Notes: generated by a model not told the origin, from the sequence alone. A stretch of DNA of 64,000 nucleotides from Lutibacter sp. A64 (GCF_022429565.1 NZ_CP092487.1:2188001-2252000), one strand, 5' to 3'. Shown: positions 10,070 to 19,663, counted from the stretch's first letter. Translations and numbers: made by a program.

Positions 10070-11500
10070 ATGAAAAAAAATATATTTAAAATAATATCTA
10101 TGATAATTGTTTTAGGAACTTTATTTTCCTGTGATGATTATTTAGATGTACAACCAGAAGATAAATTACTAGAATCTCAAATATACACTACTGAAGGAGG
10201 TATTAATAATATCTTAAACGGTATATATATGGATTTAGTTAGCTCAAATTTATATGGAGGTAACCTAACTATGAGCACCATAGAACTATTGGCACAACAA
10301 TACAGTGTGTCTGATTCTAGATGGAGCAACAATTCATTTGTAACCTATCAATATGAACAAACCAACGTAAAATATGCTTTCGAGAATGTATGGTCTTCAG
10401 CCTATTTAGCAATTCTTAATATTAATGACCTTATAGAAAATATTGATAAATACAATACATTACCCCCTTCCAAAACTAACATTATAAAAGGAGAAGCATA
10501 TGGCTTAAGAGCTATGATGCATTTTGATTTATTACGTGTTTTTGGTCCTATTTACAGTGTTTCTCCTGAAGCCTCAGCTATACCCTACTATACTAAAGTT
10601 AGCACACAAAATGGCAAAATTCTATCAGCATCAGATGTTGTGACATTAATTTTAGAAGATTTAAAAAAAGCTGAAGAATTACTAATAGACGATAGCATTA
10701 AAACAGGTATTATAGAAAGTAGTGAAAATACTTTTTATGAAAGTAGACGTAATATGAGACTAAATTATTTTGCTGTAAAAGCATTACAAGCTAGAGTAAA
10801 TTTATATGCAGGAAATACTGTAGAAGCTAATAGTGCAGCAAAAATAGTAATAGAACAAGCTTCAGAATATTTTCCGTGGACAGATCCTTCTAGTATTATC
10901 TCAGCTGGAGCAAATCCTGATAGAGTTTTCTCTTCTGAATTAATATTTGCTATTCAAAATGTAAACTTATATGATAGTCATGATGAATATTTTGCCAGCC
11001 ACCTACAAGATGAATACATCTTAACACCAAACAACACAAGGCTATCAGATGTATTTGAAAATAACGAAAATGATTATCGTTACAATTCTACTTGGATTTT
11101 ACCAACTACTGGTGAAAAAACATATAAAACTTTTTATAAATATGCTGATGTTACAGATACAAGTATGTCTTCTAGATTTTTACAGCCTTTAATTAGAATT
11201 TCAGAAATGTATTATATAGTTGCTGAAACTGAAACAGACCCTAATTTAGCTATAGAATATATTAACACCGTTAGATACAATAGAGGACTTATAGATCTAG
11301 ATGCAAGTGCTAATATAAATGCAGAACTTAAAAAGGAATATCAAAAAGAGTTTTATGGAGAAGGACAATTGTTTTTTTACTATAAGAGAACTAATACCTC
11401 TACAATACCTTTAGGCTCTTCTGAACAAGATCAAACAATTTCAATGGGAGAAAATGAATATGTAGTACCACTTCCAGATTCTGAAACTCAATATCAATAA
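10070..11500 (+). CDS. SusD/RagB-family outer-membrane nutrient-binding lipoprotein
   Basis: 476 residues. A lipoprotein signal (VLGTLFSCDDYLDVQPEDKL) puts the lipidated Cys at about residue 21, followed by the family's usual DYLDVQP opening. Helical TPR-like segments include IKGEAYGLRAMMHFDLLRVFG, the hallmark SusD RAMMHFDLLRxFG motif. The end, GENEYVVPLPDSETQYQ, is typical. SusD forms the lid of the SusC barrel and captures substrate. It begins 11 bases after the SusC stop and is intact although its SusC partner is interrupted. Confidence 0.95.
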   Translation: MKKNIFKIISMIIVLGTLFSCDDYLDVQPEDKLLESQIYTTEGGINNILNGIYMDLVSSNLYGGNLTMSTIELLAQQYSVSDSRWSNNSFVTYQYEQTNVKYAFENVWSSAYLAILNINDLIENIDKYNTLPPSKTNIIKGEAYGLRAMMHFDLLRVFGPIYSVSPEASAIPYYTKVSTQNGKILSASDVVTLILEDLKKAEELLIDDSIKTGIIESSENTFYESRRNMRLNYFAVKALQARVNLYAGNTVEANSAAKIVIEQASEYFPWTDPSSIISAGANPDRVFSSELIFAIQNVNLYDSHDEYFASHLQDEYILTPNNTRLSDVFENNENDYRYNSTWILPTTGEKTYKTFYKYADVTDTSMSSRFLQPLIRISEMYYIVAETETDPNLAIEYINTVRYNRGLIDLDASANINAELKKEYQKEFYGEGQLFFYYKRTNTSTIPLGSSEQDQTISMGENEYVVPLPDSETQYQ

Positions 11501-11515
11501 TCTAAAAAAAGAAAT

Positions 11516-12292
11516 ATGAAAAAAATAAATATATACTTAATTTTAATTTGTTTTGGACTTTGTTTGAGCTCGTGTGACACAGATGATATTAAAACCTACC
11601 AAACTAGCGATAACATTTATTTTAGTTGGTCAAAACATCATAATTTATGGATAAATAATACGAGCCAATATATTGATAGTATCGGGTTTTCTTTTGCCTT
11701 TAAAAACGCAACTGTTGTAGACACATTATTTCAGTTGCCAATATCTGTTCAAGGAAAAGCATTAGACAATGACAGAATAGTTAATTTAAAAGTTTTAGAC
11801 CAATCTACAGCAATAGAAGGTGTTCATTTTGACATTTCAGATCCCGTTATTTTTAGAGCTGGAATGAGTATTGACAGTATACCTATTACATTTTATAGAA
11901 CACCAGAAATGAAAAACAATACATATACTTTGGCTATTGAACTTTTGGCTAATGATGACTTTTCTGTAAATATGAAAAATGAAGTCTTAGATGATCTTAC
12001 AGAAGAAATAAGAAATCATACTATATTTCAAATATCTGTAAACGACATTTTAACAGCTCCTGAATATTGGTATGATGGATACCTAGGAACATTTAGTTCT
12101 AAAAAAATGTTTTTAATGAGCGAGTTACTTGGTATTGCTACTAACTTTTACGATTCACCTATTCAAAGTTACTCAGAAGTACAATATCACGGACTTTTTA
12201 TGCAACGTTACTTAAATGAAAAAGAAGCTTCAGGAGAGACCGTATATGAAGATGATGGTAGTAAAATGATGATGGGGCCATATGTACAATAA
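11516..12292 (+). CDS. DUF4843 domain-containing surface lipoprotein
   Basis: 258 residues with a lipoprotein signal ending LSSCD (Cys about residue 20). The features YQTSDNIYFSW near the start, IEGVHFDI, a central beta-rich domain, and the end EDDGSKMMMGPYVQ match the DUF4843 family. These proteins travel with SusC/SusD and a PKD-like lipoprotein. I recall a comparable four-protein importer in Bacteroides thetaiotaomicron (BT2264-BT2261), reported with bound peptides, which suggests a peptide-type substrate; this is an analogy from memory. The gene is intact. Confidence 0.85.
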   Translation: MKKINIYLILICFGLCLSSCDTDDIKTYQTSDNIYFSWSKHHNLWINNTSQYIDSIGFSFAFKNATVVDTLFQLPISVQGKALDNDRIVNLKVLDQSTAIEGVHFDISDPVIFRAGMSIDSIPITFYRTPEMKNNTYTLAIELLANDDFSVNMKNEVLDDLTEEIRNHTIFQISVNDILTAPEYWYDGYLGTFSSKKMFLMSELLGIATNFYDSPIQSYSEVQYHGLFMQRYLNEKEASGETVYEDDGSKMMMGPYVQ

Positions 12293-12316
12293 TTTTAAAT
12301 AAAAAATTTAGACAAT

Positions 12317-13828
12317 ATGTTAAATAAAATAAAATATCCTACAATACTATATATAATTGCTTTTTCAATTATGTTATCATGTTCCGAAGATCTCGGAAAC
12401 TATGGCTACAAAGAAATTAATGAAGTGAATATTGAAGGCCTAGAAAATGAATATACAGGTTTATTAGGACAACCATTCGAAATTATACCAACACTTAATT
12501 TCACTAAAGATTCAGATGAAAATGAAGATGATTATGAATACTAATGGATTGCGATGACCAAAGGAAATGTGTTAGCAGCAGACCGACAAAAAGATTTAGC
12601 AACAACTAAAAATCTACAATTAGATGCTTTATCTATACCTCCTGCTTCTTATGAAGTATTTTATAGAGTTACAGATAAAAACACTGGAATACAATGGTCT
12701 ACCTCATTTAACTTAAATGTAGAAAGCACCATTTATCAAGGGTGGTTGATTATGAATGATGTAAACGGAACAGCTAGACTAGATATGATATCTAAATTAA
12801 CAGATGACGAATTGATAATGCATGATGTATTAGCTTTATCTGGTTCATCATTAGTTTTAGAAGGTGCTCCTGGAAATGTGTACTGCTACCCTTACGACCC
12901 AACATTTTACGGAATATATGTAACATCTGAAGAAACTGGAACAACAAAAATTCACCCAGAAACTTTTGATTGGGAAACAGAATACTATTTATCATTTGAA
13001 ATGCTTTCTTCTGTTCCTACAGATTTTAAGGCAGATTTTATTAAAATGTTGCCATTTGGATCAGAAAGTTTAATGTACAAAGACGGTAACTATTACTATT
13101 ACCTAAGAGTCTACCAATACAGATATGGAGTACCTATAAATATTGTAGATGGTGAAGTAAATACTTTTAAAGCTTCTCCTTATGTTGGTACAGCTGGAGT
13201 AATGGGAGAAAGTATACTTTATGATGAAGATAATAAACGCTTTGTGAGACATCCTTGGGCTTCTTTAAAATCTAACGTATTTCCAGAAGGAACATTATTT
13301 GATTATAATATAGATATGGATTTGGTTTTTATGGATAGAACTGAATACAATGGAGGAGAAGTTTTTGCAATTTTAAAAGATAACCCTAGCAATAAACTAT
13401 ATTTAGCACGTATGAGTTCAGGATTCTTTGGAAATATAAGTCAAAGATATTTTGAAGAAATACCTACTGAAATTGCTGAAGATATGGCACTAGCAGAACA
13501 CTTTGCTATAAGCCCACAATTTGGATATCTATTTTATAATGTAGGTAGTAAAATTTATGAATACGATTTTGGAATTAAACAATCGAAATTAATGATTGAT
13601 AAAGGAACTGAAGAGATAACCCAATTAAAATTCTCAAAATTTTCATATCCTAATAACGAACCACAATCGTTATATACTAATCAATTACTTGTTGCAAGCT
13701 ACAATTCTGGAGAATCTAATGGGACTCTAGAATTCTATGAAGTACCTCCAGTAAATGGAGATTTAATCTTAACAGAATCTTATGATGGTTTTGGAAAAAT
13801 TGTTAGCACTTCTTTTAGAGAACGCTAA
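12317..13828 (+). pseudogene. PKD-like family lipoprotein, interrupted by an in-frame TAA
   Basis: The frame would encode ~503 residues. It opens with a lipoprotein signal (FSIMLSCSEDLGNYGYKEIN; Cys about residue 22) and a PKD-like region, but codon 76 is TAA (12542-12544) after EDDYEY; the same frame resumes with WIAMTKGNVLAADRQKD and runs uninterrupted to 13828. The resumed part has family features: ASYEVFYRVTDKNTGIQWST, TIYQGWLIMNDVNGTARLDM. In relatives a residue such as Gln, Glu or Lys stands before the Trp, so a single substitution made the stop. Fragments as read: 12317-12544 (75 residues) and 12554-13828 (424 residues, no signal peptide). This is the second nonsense codon in this operon. 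Confidence 0.8.
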
Positions 13829-13843
13829 TTTCTAATAAATTAA

Positions 13844-13870
13844 ATAAGGGATGATAATATCATCCCTTAT
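13844..13870 (+). terminator. Terminator hairpin closing the importer operon
   Basis: A perfect 12-bp stem, ATAAGGGATGAT (13844-13855) with ATCATCCCTTAT (13859-13870), closes an AAT loop just after the PKD-like gene. The trailing T-tract is weak (ATTTAT). It separates the importer from the thioredoxin/protease genes. Confidence 0.75.
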
Positions 13871-14069
13871 ATTTATCTATTAAATAATCATCAACATTAT
13901 TAATTTAAGCCTCCCAGATAAGACTCAAACATTTACATTCAATTGTTATCTACAGGTAAAGTTCAAAACTAACTATTTTTATTTTTTTCATAAATAATAA
14001 TCTACAACCTGCTCAATAACCTAAAAACCTTTAAAAGTTATACAACTTTAAACCCTTTAAAAACAAATT

Positions 14070-15452
14070 ATGAAATTACAACACTTAATTTTCACTATAC
14101 TTATTACAAGTTTATTTATATCGTGCAACACTGATAAAACCTCAACCAATAAAAACGGGTTTTCAACAATAACAGGAACACTTGATATGCCCTATAAAAC
14201 AGAAATTAACTTATCCAAAGTCGAACATGGTAAATCTTCTATAGTTAGTACTGCACAATTAAATAAAGACAAACAATTTGGATTTACTGTAAACCCTGAT
14301 AAAGAAGGGTTTTACATTTTAGGAGATAGAGATATTAAAATTCCTATATACATTAAGGGAGATCAAGCATTTAATATACAATATAATGAAGAGGGCTATA
14401 AACTATTAGAAAACCCTGATATTGAAAATGAAATACTTTACAACTGGATTAAATCTAACGATACATTAGAGGTTTTCGATTTTAGAAAAGGAGCCAAAAC
14501 ATATAAAGATTTTTTCCCTTTCTATACAGATTTTATCCCTGAAATGAAAAAACAACACGAAAATGTTAATTCTAAAAACAATCGTTTTAATGAGTTAATG
14601 CACGCTTACATAGATTTAAATATTGAATACCAAGCATTAAATTTTTTATTTACCCCAAGAAGTGCTCACCCAAAAAGAAAAGATTTAGCACCATTTTATA
14701 CTGACTTTGCAAAAGGTGATACCTTTAAATCTGACATTATATTAGATGTTCCAAATGGTTTAAATACTTTAAGATTACATCAACAATATAAATTTAGCCA
14801 TACAGGTAAAGATTCAAAAGAAAAAAATTATCTAACAGAAGCTTTAAAAGATATTGAAAATGATAAGCTTAGAGGTTATATAGCTTTAAATCATATTAAA
14901 CGATTTAAAGCTTATAATAAAGAATATTTAGATTTTATAGAACCTTTAAGAAAAGATATTGCACTTAGTGAATATGTAAGTGCCGAAGTTGATAAATTCG
15001 AAGTTGGTATTAAAACAACAACAGTAGGAACCCAAGGCTATCCTTTTACATATAAAGACCAAAACGATAAAGATGTTTCTTTTAGCGATTTTAAAGGAAA
15101 ACTTGTATATATAGATGTATGGGCAATGTGGTGCGCACCTTGTAAAGCAGAAATTCCTTACCTGAAACAACTAGAAAAAGATATTCATGGAAAAGATATT
15201 CAATTTGTTAGTATTTCTATGGACAAGCCTAAAGAACATGAAAAATGGAAACAATTTATAAAAGATCAAGAATTAACTGGTGTTCAATTATTCTCTGATG
15301 ATGCCTTTAATACTAGAATTGCCAAAGATTATAAAATTAATACCATTCCAAGATTCTTATTATTTGACAAAGAAGGTAAAATTGTAGATGCTGATGCAAA
15401 ACGTCCATCAGATCCTAAACTTAAGCAACAATTATTAGAATTACTTAAATAA
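14070..15452 (+). CDS. TlpA-like thioredoxin-fold lipoprotein (first of two)
   Basis: 460 residues with a lipoprotein signal (FTILITSLFISCNTDK, Cys about residue 19). The N-terminal ~300 residues hold a DUF4369-like beta region and helical segment. The C-terminal ~140 residues are a thioredoxin/AhpC-TSA fold with WAMWCAPCKAEIPYL (CxxC at about residues 352-355), cis-Pro in NTIPRFLLFD, and FVSISMDKPKEHEKW. Likely a periplasmic or surface thiol oxidoreductase. It starts a three-gene set with the protease and a second TlpA homologue, separated from the importer by a terminator. Confidence 0.88.
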   Translation: MKLQHLIFTILITSLFISCNTDKTSTNKNGFSTITGTLDMPYKTEINLSKVEHGKSSIVSTAQLNKDKQFGFTVNPDKEGFYILGDRDIKIPIYIKGDQAFNIQYNEEGYKLLENPDIENEILYNWIKSNDTLEVFDFRKGAKTYKDFFPFYTDFIPEMKKQHENVNSKNNRFNELMHAYIDLNIEYQALNFLFTPRSAHPKRKDLAPFYTDFAKGDTFKSDIILDVPNGLNTLRLHQQYKFSHTGKDSKEKNYLTEALKDIENDKLRGYIALNHIKRFKAYNKEYLDFIEPLRKDIALSEYVSAEVDKFEVGIKTTTVGTQGYPFTYKDQNDKDVSFSDFKGKLVYIDVWAMWCAPCKAEIPYLKQLEKDIHGKDIQFVSISMDKPKEHEKWKQFIKDQELTGVQLFSDDAFNTRIAKDYKINTIPRFLLFDKEGKIVDADAKRPSDPKLKQQLLELLK

Positions 15453-15460
15453 TAAACAGT

Positions 15461-16369
15461 ATGAAATTTAATTTTCAAATAATATTACTTTTAATTCTAA
15501 TAACTTTTAGTTGTAAAAACAACAATCAAAAACATCAAAATAAAACAAGTGAAATAGCTACAACAGAAGTAATTAAAGAAGTTAATGTTCTAAAAAGTTC
15601 AACATACATAACTAATGTTACTAAAAAAGTACAAAATTTAATAGGAGAAAATAATTTCACTCATTTTAATCAGTTACAAATGCAAAAACTAGATAGAATT
15701 GAAGAGAATTCTGAAGTTATAGTAAACACCTCTACTCCAATATTAAAAAATGGAAATCAAATGTATTATCATTTAAAAGAAAGCACCTTATACATTGGCT
15801 CTTCTTATTTATGTGATAGATGCCCAGAAATCCATTTAAATAATGCTAGCGGTTTTGTTATTCATGAAGAAGGTGTAATTGTAACTAACTATCATGTAAT
15901 TGAAGTAAAAGACAATATAAATGTTTCTGCAATTTTTGCTGCAGATAGCAATGGAAATGTCTATCCTGTCTCTAAAATACTAGCTGCTAGTCAATCTAAC
16001 GATTTAGCTATACTTCAACTGGACACTAAAGGAACAAAATTAAAAGCACTTCCAATGGCTGAAGAAGAATCAATGGGTGAAACTATTTATATGATGGGAC
16101 ATCCATACAATAATCTTTTTTTTATGACCAAAGGAATAGTATCTAGAAAATATTTAAGTGAAAGAGATAGTGAAGTTAAAATAGCAGTAACAACTGAATT
16201 TGGACAAGGTGCAAGTGGTGGACCAATAGTAAATGAACATGGCCAAGTAGTAGCCATGGTTGCAGGCGTACAACCTCATAATGCATCAGGTAACCAAGGC
16301 CCAACATTAATGGTTTCTAGAGAAGCTATACCTGTTAGTGTTTTAAACAAATATATAAGAAAACCTTAA
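15461..16369 (+). CDS. Trypsin-like (S1-fold) serine protease lipoprotein
   Basis: 302 residues, lipoprotein signal with Cys about residue 18 (LITFSCKNNN). The complete catalytic triad is visible: His in IVTNYHVIEV (~144), Asp in SQSNDLAILQL (~180), Ser in GQGASGGPIVNEHGQ (~252). No PDZ domain follows, so it is not a full DegP/HtrA; it is a stand-alone S1C-like domain after a ~100-residue N-terminal region. A CDRC pair at ~121-124 precedes the protease core and could be a substrate of the flanking CxxC proteins; this is inference. It begins 8 bases after the upstream gene. Confidence 0.88.
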   Translation: MKFNFQIILLLILITFSCKNNNQKHQNKTSEIATTEVIKEVNVLKSSTYITNVTKKVQNLIGENNFTHFNQLQMQKLDRIEENSEVIVNTSTPILKNGNQMYYHLKESTLYIGSSYLCDRCPEIHLNNASGFVIHEEGVIVTNYHVIEVKDNINVSAIFAADSNGNVYPVSKILAASQSNDLAILQLDTKGTKLKALPMAEEESMGETIYMMGHPYNNLFFMTKGIVSRKYLSERDSEVKIAVTTEFGQGASGGPIVNEHGQVVAMVAGVQPHNASGNQGPTLMVSREAIPVSVLNKYIRKP

Positions 16370-16381
16370 TTACTCAAATTA

Positions 16382-17416
16382 ATGAAAAAACATATATTTA
16401 CACTAATACTTGTAACCACTTTTGCCTGTAACAATAAAACCCCACACCCTAACTATATTGAAATATCAGGCAAAATAGTAAATGCAAAATCAAAAGAAAT
16501 TTCTTTCTATGGAATGGGAGGTCCTTCAAAAAAAATTCCTTTAAAAGAAAATGGTAAATTTAAAGACACTTTAAAAGTATTAAAAGGTAGAAATAAATAT
16601 CAATTATCTTTAGCTAAAGATGAAATAATGGCTTTATTATATTTAGAGAATGGAGCTAATCTATCAATAAAAGCTGATGTAAAAGATTTTGAAAACACAC
16701 TGAAATTTGATCAAGATTTAGCTGATTATAATAATTTTTTAAATAAAAAATTTAATTTAATTTCATCTGAAAATGGTTTTAAAAAAACTTGGTATCAAGA
16801 AAAACGAGGAGTATTTGATACAAAAATAACCACTTTAAAAACTGAATTAGAACAGACTCTAAAATCTTTTAAAAACATATCAGCTGATAATGTTGAATAT
16901 GAAGAAAATTACATCAACTCTTATATAAAAAGATTAACTGATAAGTACCCTGAAGAACATATGTTTGCAATAAAATTAGCAAAAGGTACACCATCTCCTA
17001 CATTTAAAAACTATGAAAATATTGATGGATCTTTAACTTCTCTTTCAGATTTTAAAGGAAAATATGTATATATAGATGTGTGGGCAACTTGGTGCGCTCC
17101 ATGTAAAGCCCAAATTCCATTTTTAAAAGAATTAGAAAAAGAATACCATGGTAAAAATATTACCTTTATTAGTATGTCTGTTGACAAACCAAGAGATAGA
17201 GATAAATGGTTAGCTATGGTTAAAGATAAAGAAATGTCAGGAGTTCAAATAATAGCACCTAATGCTACAGCTTCAGATTTTACAAGAGCATATAATATTA
17301 CAAGCATTCCTAGATTTATTCTTATAAACACAGAAGGTAAAATAATAGATTTTAATGCTCCAAGGCCTTCTGTGAAAGAAAAAATAAAAACATTATTTTC
17401 ATCATTAAATATCTGA
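16382..17416 (+). CDS. TlpA-like thioredoxin-fold lipoprotein (second of two)
   Basis: 344 residues, shorter than its paralogue at 14070. Lipoprotein-like signal (ILVTTFACNNKTP, Cys about residue 16), N-terminal DUF4369-like domain with ISGKIVNAKSKEISFYG, and a C-terminal thioredoxin domain with WATWCAPCKAQIPFL (CxxC at about residues 236-239) and the cis-Pro segment TSIPRFILIN. The two thioredoxin domains are clearly related, whereas the N-terminal parts have diverged. It is the last gene before a structured terminator. Confidence 0.88.
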   Translation: MKKHIFTLILVTTFACNNKTPHPNYIEISGKIVNAKSKEISFYGMGGPSKKIPLKENGKFKDTLKVLKGRNKYQLSLAKDEIMALLYLENGANLSIKADVKDFENTLKFDQDLADYNNFLNKKFNLISSENGFKKTWYQEKRGVFDTKITTLKTELEQTLKSFKNISADNVEYEENYINSYIKRLTDKYPEEHMFAIKLAKGTPSPTFKNYENIDGSLTSLSDFKGKYVYIDVWATWCAPCKAQIPFLKELEKEYHGKNITFISMSVDKPRDRDKWLAMVKDKEMSGVQIIAPNATASDFTRAYNITSIPRFILINTEGKIIDFNAPRPSVKEKIKTLFSSLNI

Positions 17417-17441
17417 ATTAATTAATTTGTAACTATTTTTT

Positions 17442-17520
17442 AGTAGCATTTAACTATTTGAAATTTAAAGTTTATAAAACCAAACTTTTTTATATACAAA
17501 TAGCTGATGCTACTTTTTTT
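17442..17520 (+). terminator. Nested multi-segment hairpin terminator
   Basis: Three paired segments nest in order: AGTAGCAT 17442-17449 with ATGCTACT 17507-17514, CTATTTG 17454-17460 with CAAATAG 17497-17503, and AAAGTTT 17467-17473 with AAACTTT 17482-17488. A run of T follows at 17514-17520. The structure is longer than a usual terminator but sits where one is expected, after the TlpA-protease-TlpA genes. Confidence 0.7.
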
Positions 17521-17643
17521 ATTAAATAAGTTATATTAGTAGTAATAAAATACTAAAACTTTTAAATTAAATACTACCTACGATAATTATTTATCTCACT
17601 TTAAACAAGTTAAAATACGCTATATTTTCACTAAACTATAAAA

Positions 17644-17676
17644 CAAAAAAAAGTCTTCTAACGAAGACTCTTTTTT
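17644..17676 (-). terminator. Terminator of tandem secreted-protein gene, copy 1
   Basis: A perfect 7-bp stem AGTCTTC/GAAGACT (17652-17658 with 17663-17669) with A-runs on the left and T-runs on the right, so it can work on both strands. On the minus strand it ends in eight T residues. The same element recurs after copies 2 and 3. Confidence 0.8.
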
Positions 17677-17714
17677 ACTAAACCAAACATAAATAATATA
17701 TAAATTATATACTA

Positions 17715-18314
17715 CTATTTTTTATAAACATTTTGTTCAAATATTTTTCCTGCACTTTTTGTTACAACTTTATAACTTCCAGATTTAAGATCTTTTAAAT
17801 TAAGAGCCTTCCCTAAATTTACTTCTCCAGCTAATAACTCGTTATACAATAAATTGAATTCATCATCATATAAATTAATTTCAAAGTTTTCCTCGTTAAA
17901 AGCTATTTTAGAAATAAGAATTAAATCTCCTTCTTGTCTTACAGTAGGCTTATAATATGTACTTGTAATTTCATTATTAAATTCAAAACCTCTTGAAGTT
18001 ACCGTAAATGGCATTAAATTAATTTTTGTAACGCCTTCAATCTCGAAATAATAATTACCAATTGGTAATGTATTTAAATCGTATTTTTTTGAAAAATAAC
18101 TTCCCGAAAATTCCTCAGAGTATAAAACTTCTCCATAAGAGTCTTTTACACTTATAGTTAAATCTCCATCAGAATTCTTCAATCGTAAATCAATTAATTT
18201 AGAATCAATTGTACTTACTTTTATATCTAGGTTGTTATTAATGTTCGTTGCGCTTATTACTACTGTAGTTAAAACGGCTACAATAAGTAAACTTTTTTTA
18301 ATTAAATTTTTCAT
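17715..18314 (-). CDS. Small secreted beta-sandwich protein, tandem copy 1
   Basis: 199 residues from the ATG at 18314; a TTG at 18332 also opens the frame, but the ATG directly precedes the signal peptide (MKNLIKKSLLIVAVLTTVVI, cleaved near SATNIN). The mature part has two similar beta-rich halves; one holds DLTISVKDSYGEVLYSEEF, the other EINLYDDEFNLLYNELL. Each resembles the short domains of secreted Bacteroidetes proteins related to DUF3244 or T9SS sorting domains. Function is not known. Copy 1 is the most diverged of three: signal and N-terminal ~100 residues match the other copies almost exactly, while differences gather in the second half. Confidence 0.85.
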   Translation of the reverse strand: MKNLIKKSLLIVAVLTTVVISATNINNNLDIKVSTIDSKLIDLRLKNSDGDLTISVKDSYGEVLYSEEFSGSYFSKKYDLNTLPIGNYYFEIEGVTKINLMPFTVTSRGFEFNNEITSTYYKPTVRQEGDLILISKIAFNEENFEINLYDDEFNLLYNELLAGEVNLGKALNLKDLKSGSYKVVTKSAGKIFEQNVYKK

Positions 18315-18343
18315 AATTTGATATTTTATCAATTAGTATGGGG

Positions 18344-18351
18344 CAAATATA
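18344..18351 (-). promoter_or_regulatory. -7 box of tandem copy 1
   Basis: On the minus strand this reads TATATTTG, an exact TAnnTTTG match, about 30 bases before the ATG. The same box occurs at 19361-19368 and 20365-20372 before copies 2 and 3. A matching -33 TTG at standard spacing is not evident. Confidence 0.6.
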
Positions 18352-18658
18352 TGGCAGATTTCAATTTTAAAATACTTCACATTTCCCATATTTATATCCT
18401 ATTTTAACCATTAATTAATTGTTAAGTTTTCAAGGTTAATTTAGAGTATAAAAAGGTTAAATAGCATTATTTATTACTAAATAATAGTTGTAATCTAGTG
18501 GGTTTAGAATTACTCGTTTTACTAGATTTTATTCATAAAATTTTAACAGACTAAAGAATTGTTTATAAACAAATAGAATACGCACTACAAACGTTTTATT
18601 CATTATAATTAATATAGAATCAACTTAATCTTAATATTAAAAGCTTATTAGTATAAAA

Positions 18659-18693
18659 CAAAAAAAAGATCTTCAAACGAAGACCTTTTTTTT
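18659..18693 (-). terminator. Terminator of tandem secreted-protein gene, copy 2
   Basis: Same element as after copy 1: GATCTTC (18668-18674) faces GAAGACC (18679-18685) with one A-C mismatch; A- and T-runs flank it. Confidence 0.7.
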
Positions 18694-18731
18694 ACTAAAC
18701 CAAACATAAATAATATATAAATTATATACTA

Positions 18732-19331
18732 CTATTTTTTATAAACATTTTGTTCAAATACTTTACCTGCACTTTTGGTTACAACTTTATAACTTCCAGA
18801 TCTAAGGTCTTTTAAACTTAAAGCTTTGTCTAAATTAATTTTACCATTCAATAATTCGTTATACAATAAATTAGATTCTTCATCGTATAAATTAATCTCT
18901 AAATTTTCTTCGTTAAAAGCTATTTTAGAAATAAAAACTAAATCACCATCTTGTCTTACTGTAGGTTTGTAATACGTACTTGTAATTTCATTATTAAATT
19001 CAAAACCTTTTGAAGTTACTGTAAATGGCATTAAATTAATTTTTGTAGTACCTTCTACTTCAAAATAATAATTACCAGTTGGCAATGTATTTAAATCGTA
19101 TTTTTTTGAAAAATAACTTCCTGAAAATTCCTCAGAGTATAAAACTTCTCCATAAGAGTCTTTTACACTTATTGTTAAATCTCCATCAGAATTTTTTAAT
19201 CGTAAATCAATTAATTTAGAATCAATTGTACTTACTTTTATATCTAGGTTGTTATTAATGTTCGTTGCGCTAATTACTACTGTAGTTAATACGGCTACAA
19301 TAAGTAAACTTTTTTTAATTAAATTTTTCAT
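18732..19331 (-). CDS. Small secreted beta-sandwich protein, tandem copy 2
   Basis: 199 residues from the ATG at 19331. Almost identical in protein sequence to copy 3; in the mature part I see only a Ser/Ala difference (EEFSGSYF against EEFAGSYF). It differs from copy 1 mainly after residue ~135 (for example INLYDEESNLLYNELLNGKI). Signal peptide and two-part beta-rich architecture as in copy 1. Near-identity of coding and flanking sequence points to recent duplication or gene conversion. Confidence 0.85.
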   Translation of the reverse strand: MKNLIKKSLLIVAVLTTVVISATNINNNLDIKVSTIDSKLIDLRLKNSDGDLTISVKDSYGEVLYSEEFSGSYFSKKYDLNTLPTGNYYFEVEGTTKINLMPFTVTSKGFEFNNEITSTYYKPTVRQDGDLVFISKIAFNEENLEINLYDEESNLLYNELLNGKINLDKALSLKDLRSGSYKVVTKSAGKVFEQNVYKK

Positions 19332-19360
19332 AATTTGATATCTTATCAATTAGTATGAGG

Positions 19361-19368
19361 CAAATATA
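19361..19368 (-). promoter_or_regulatory. -7 box of tandem copy 2
   Basis: TATATTTG on the minus strand, exact TAnnTTTG, 30 bases before the ATG. Confidence 0.6.
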
Positions 19369-19663
19369 TGGCGGATTTTAACTTTAAAATACCTCAGATT
19401 TTTCATATTTATATTCTATTTTAACTATTAATTAATTGTTAAGCTTTTATGGTTAATTTGAAACATAAAGAGGTTAAATAACACACAATGCTAAATTCTT
19501 AAAGATCTAAATAGAACTACACTAATAATATTCCTTTCAACATATTTAAGGTACTAAGTGTAATATATTATATATGTAGATATTTTTTTATTAATAGGAA
19601 GTAAACAATATTAATTAATACAGTACTAAACTTGCAAGTATTTATTAAAAGAAAAACTATAAA

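Larger units (their letters stand above)
18315..18731 (-). repeat. Repeated spacer between tandem copies 1 and 2
   Basis: 417 gene-free bases. Next to copy 1 is its leader with a -7 box (18344-18351) and a conserved AT-rich upstream block (to ~18450) that reappears upstream of copies 2 and 3. The middle (~18460-18650) is unique AT-rich sequence with no ORF of note. The far end holds the terminator of copy 2 (18659-18693). So the repeated unit includes promoter, gene and terminator. Confidence 0.7.
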
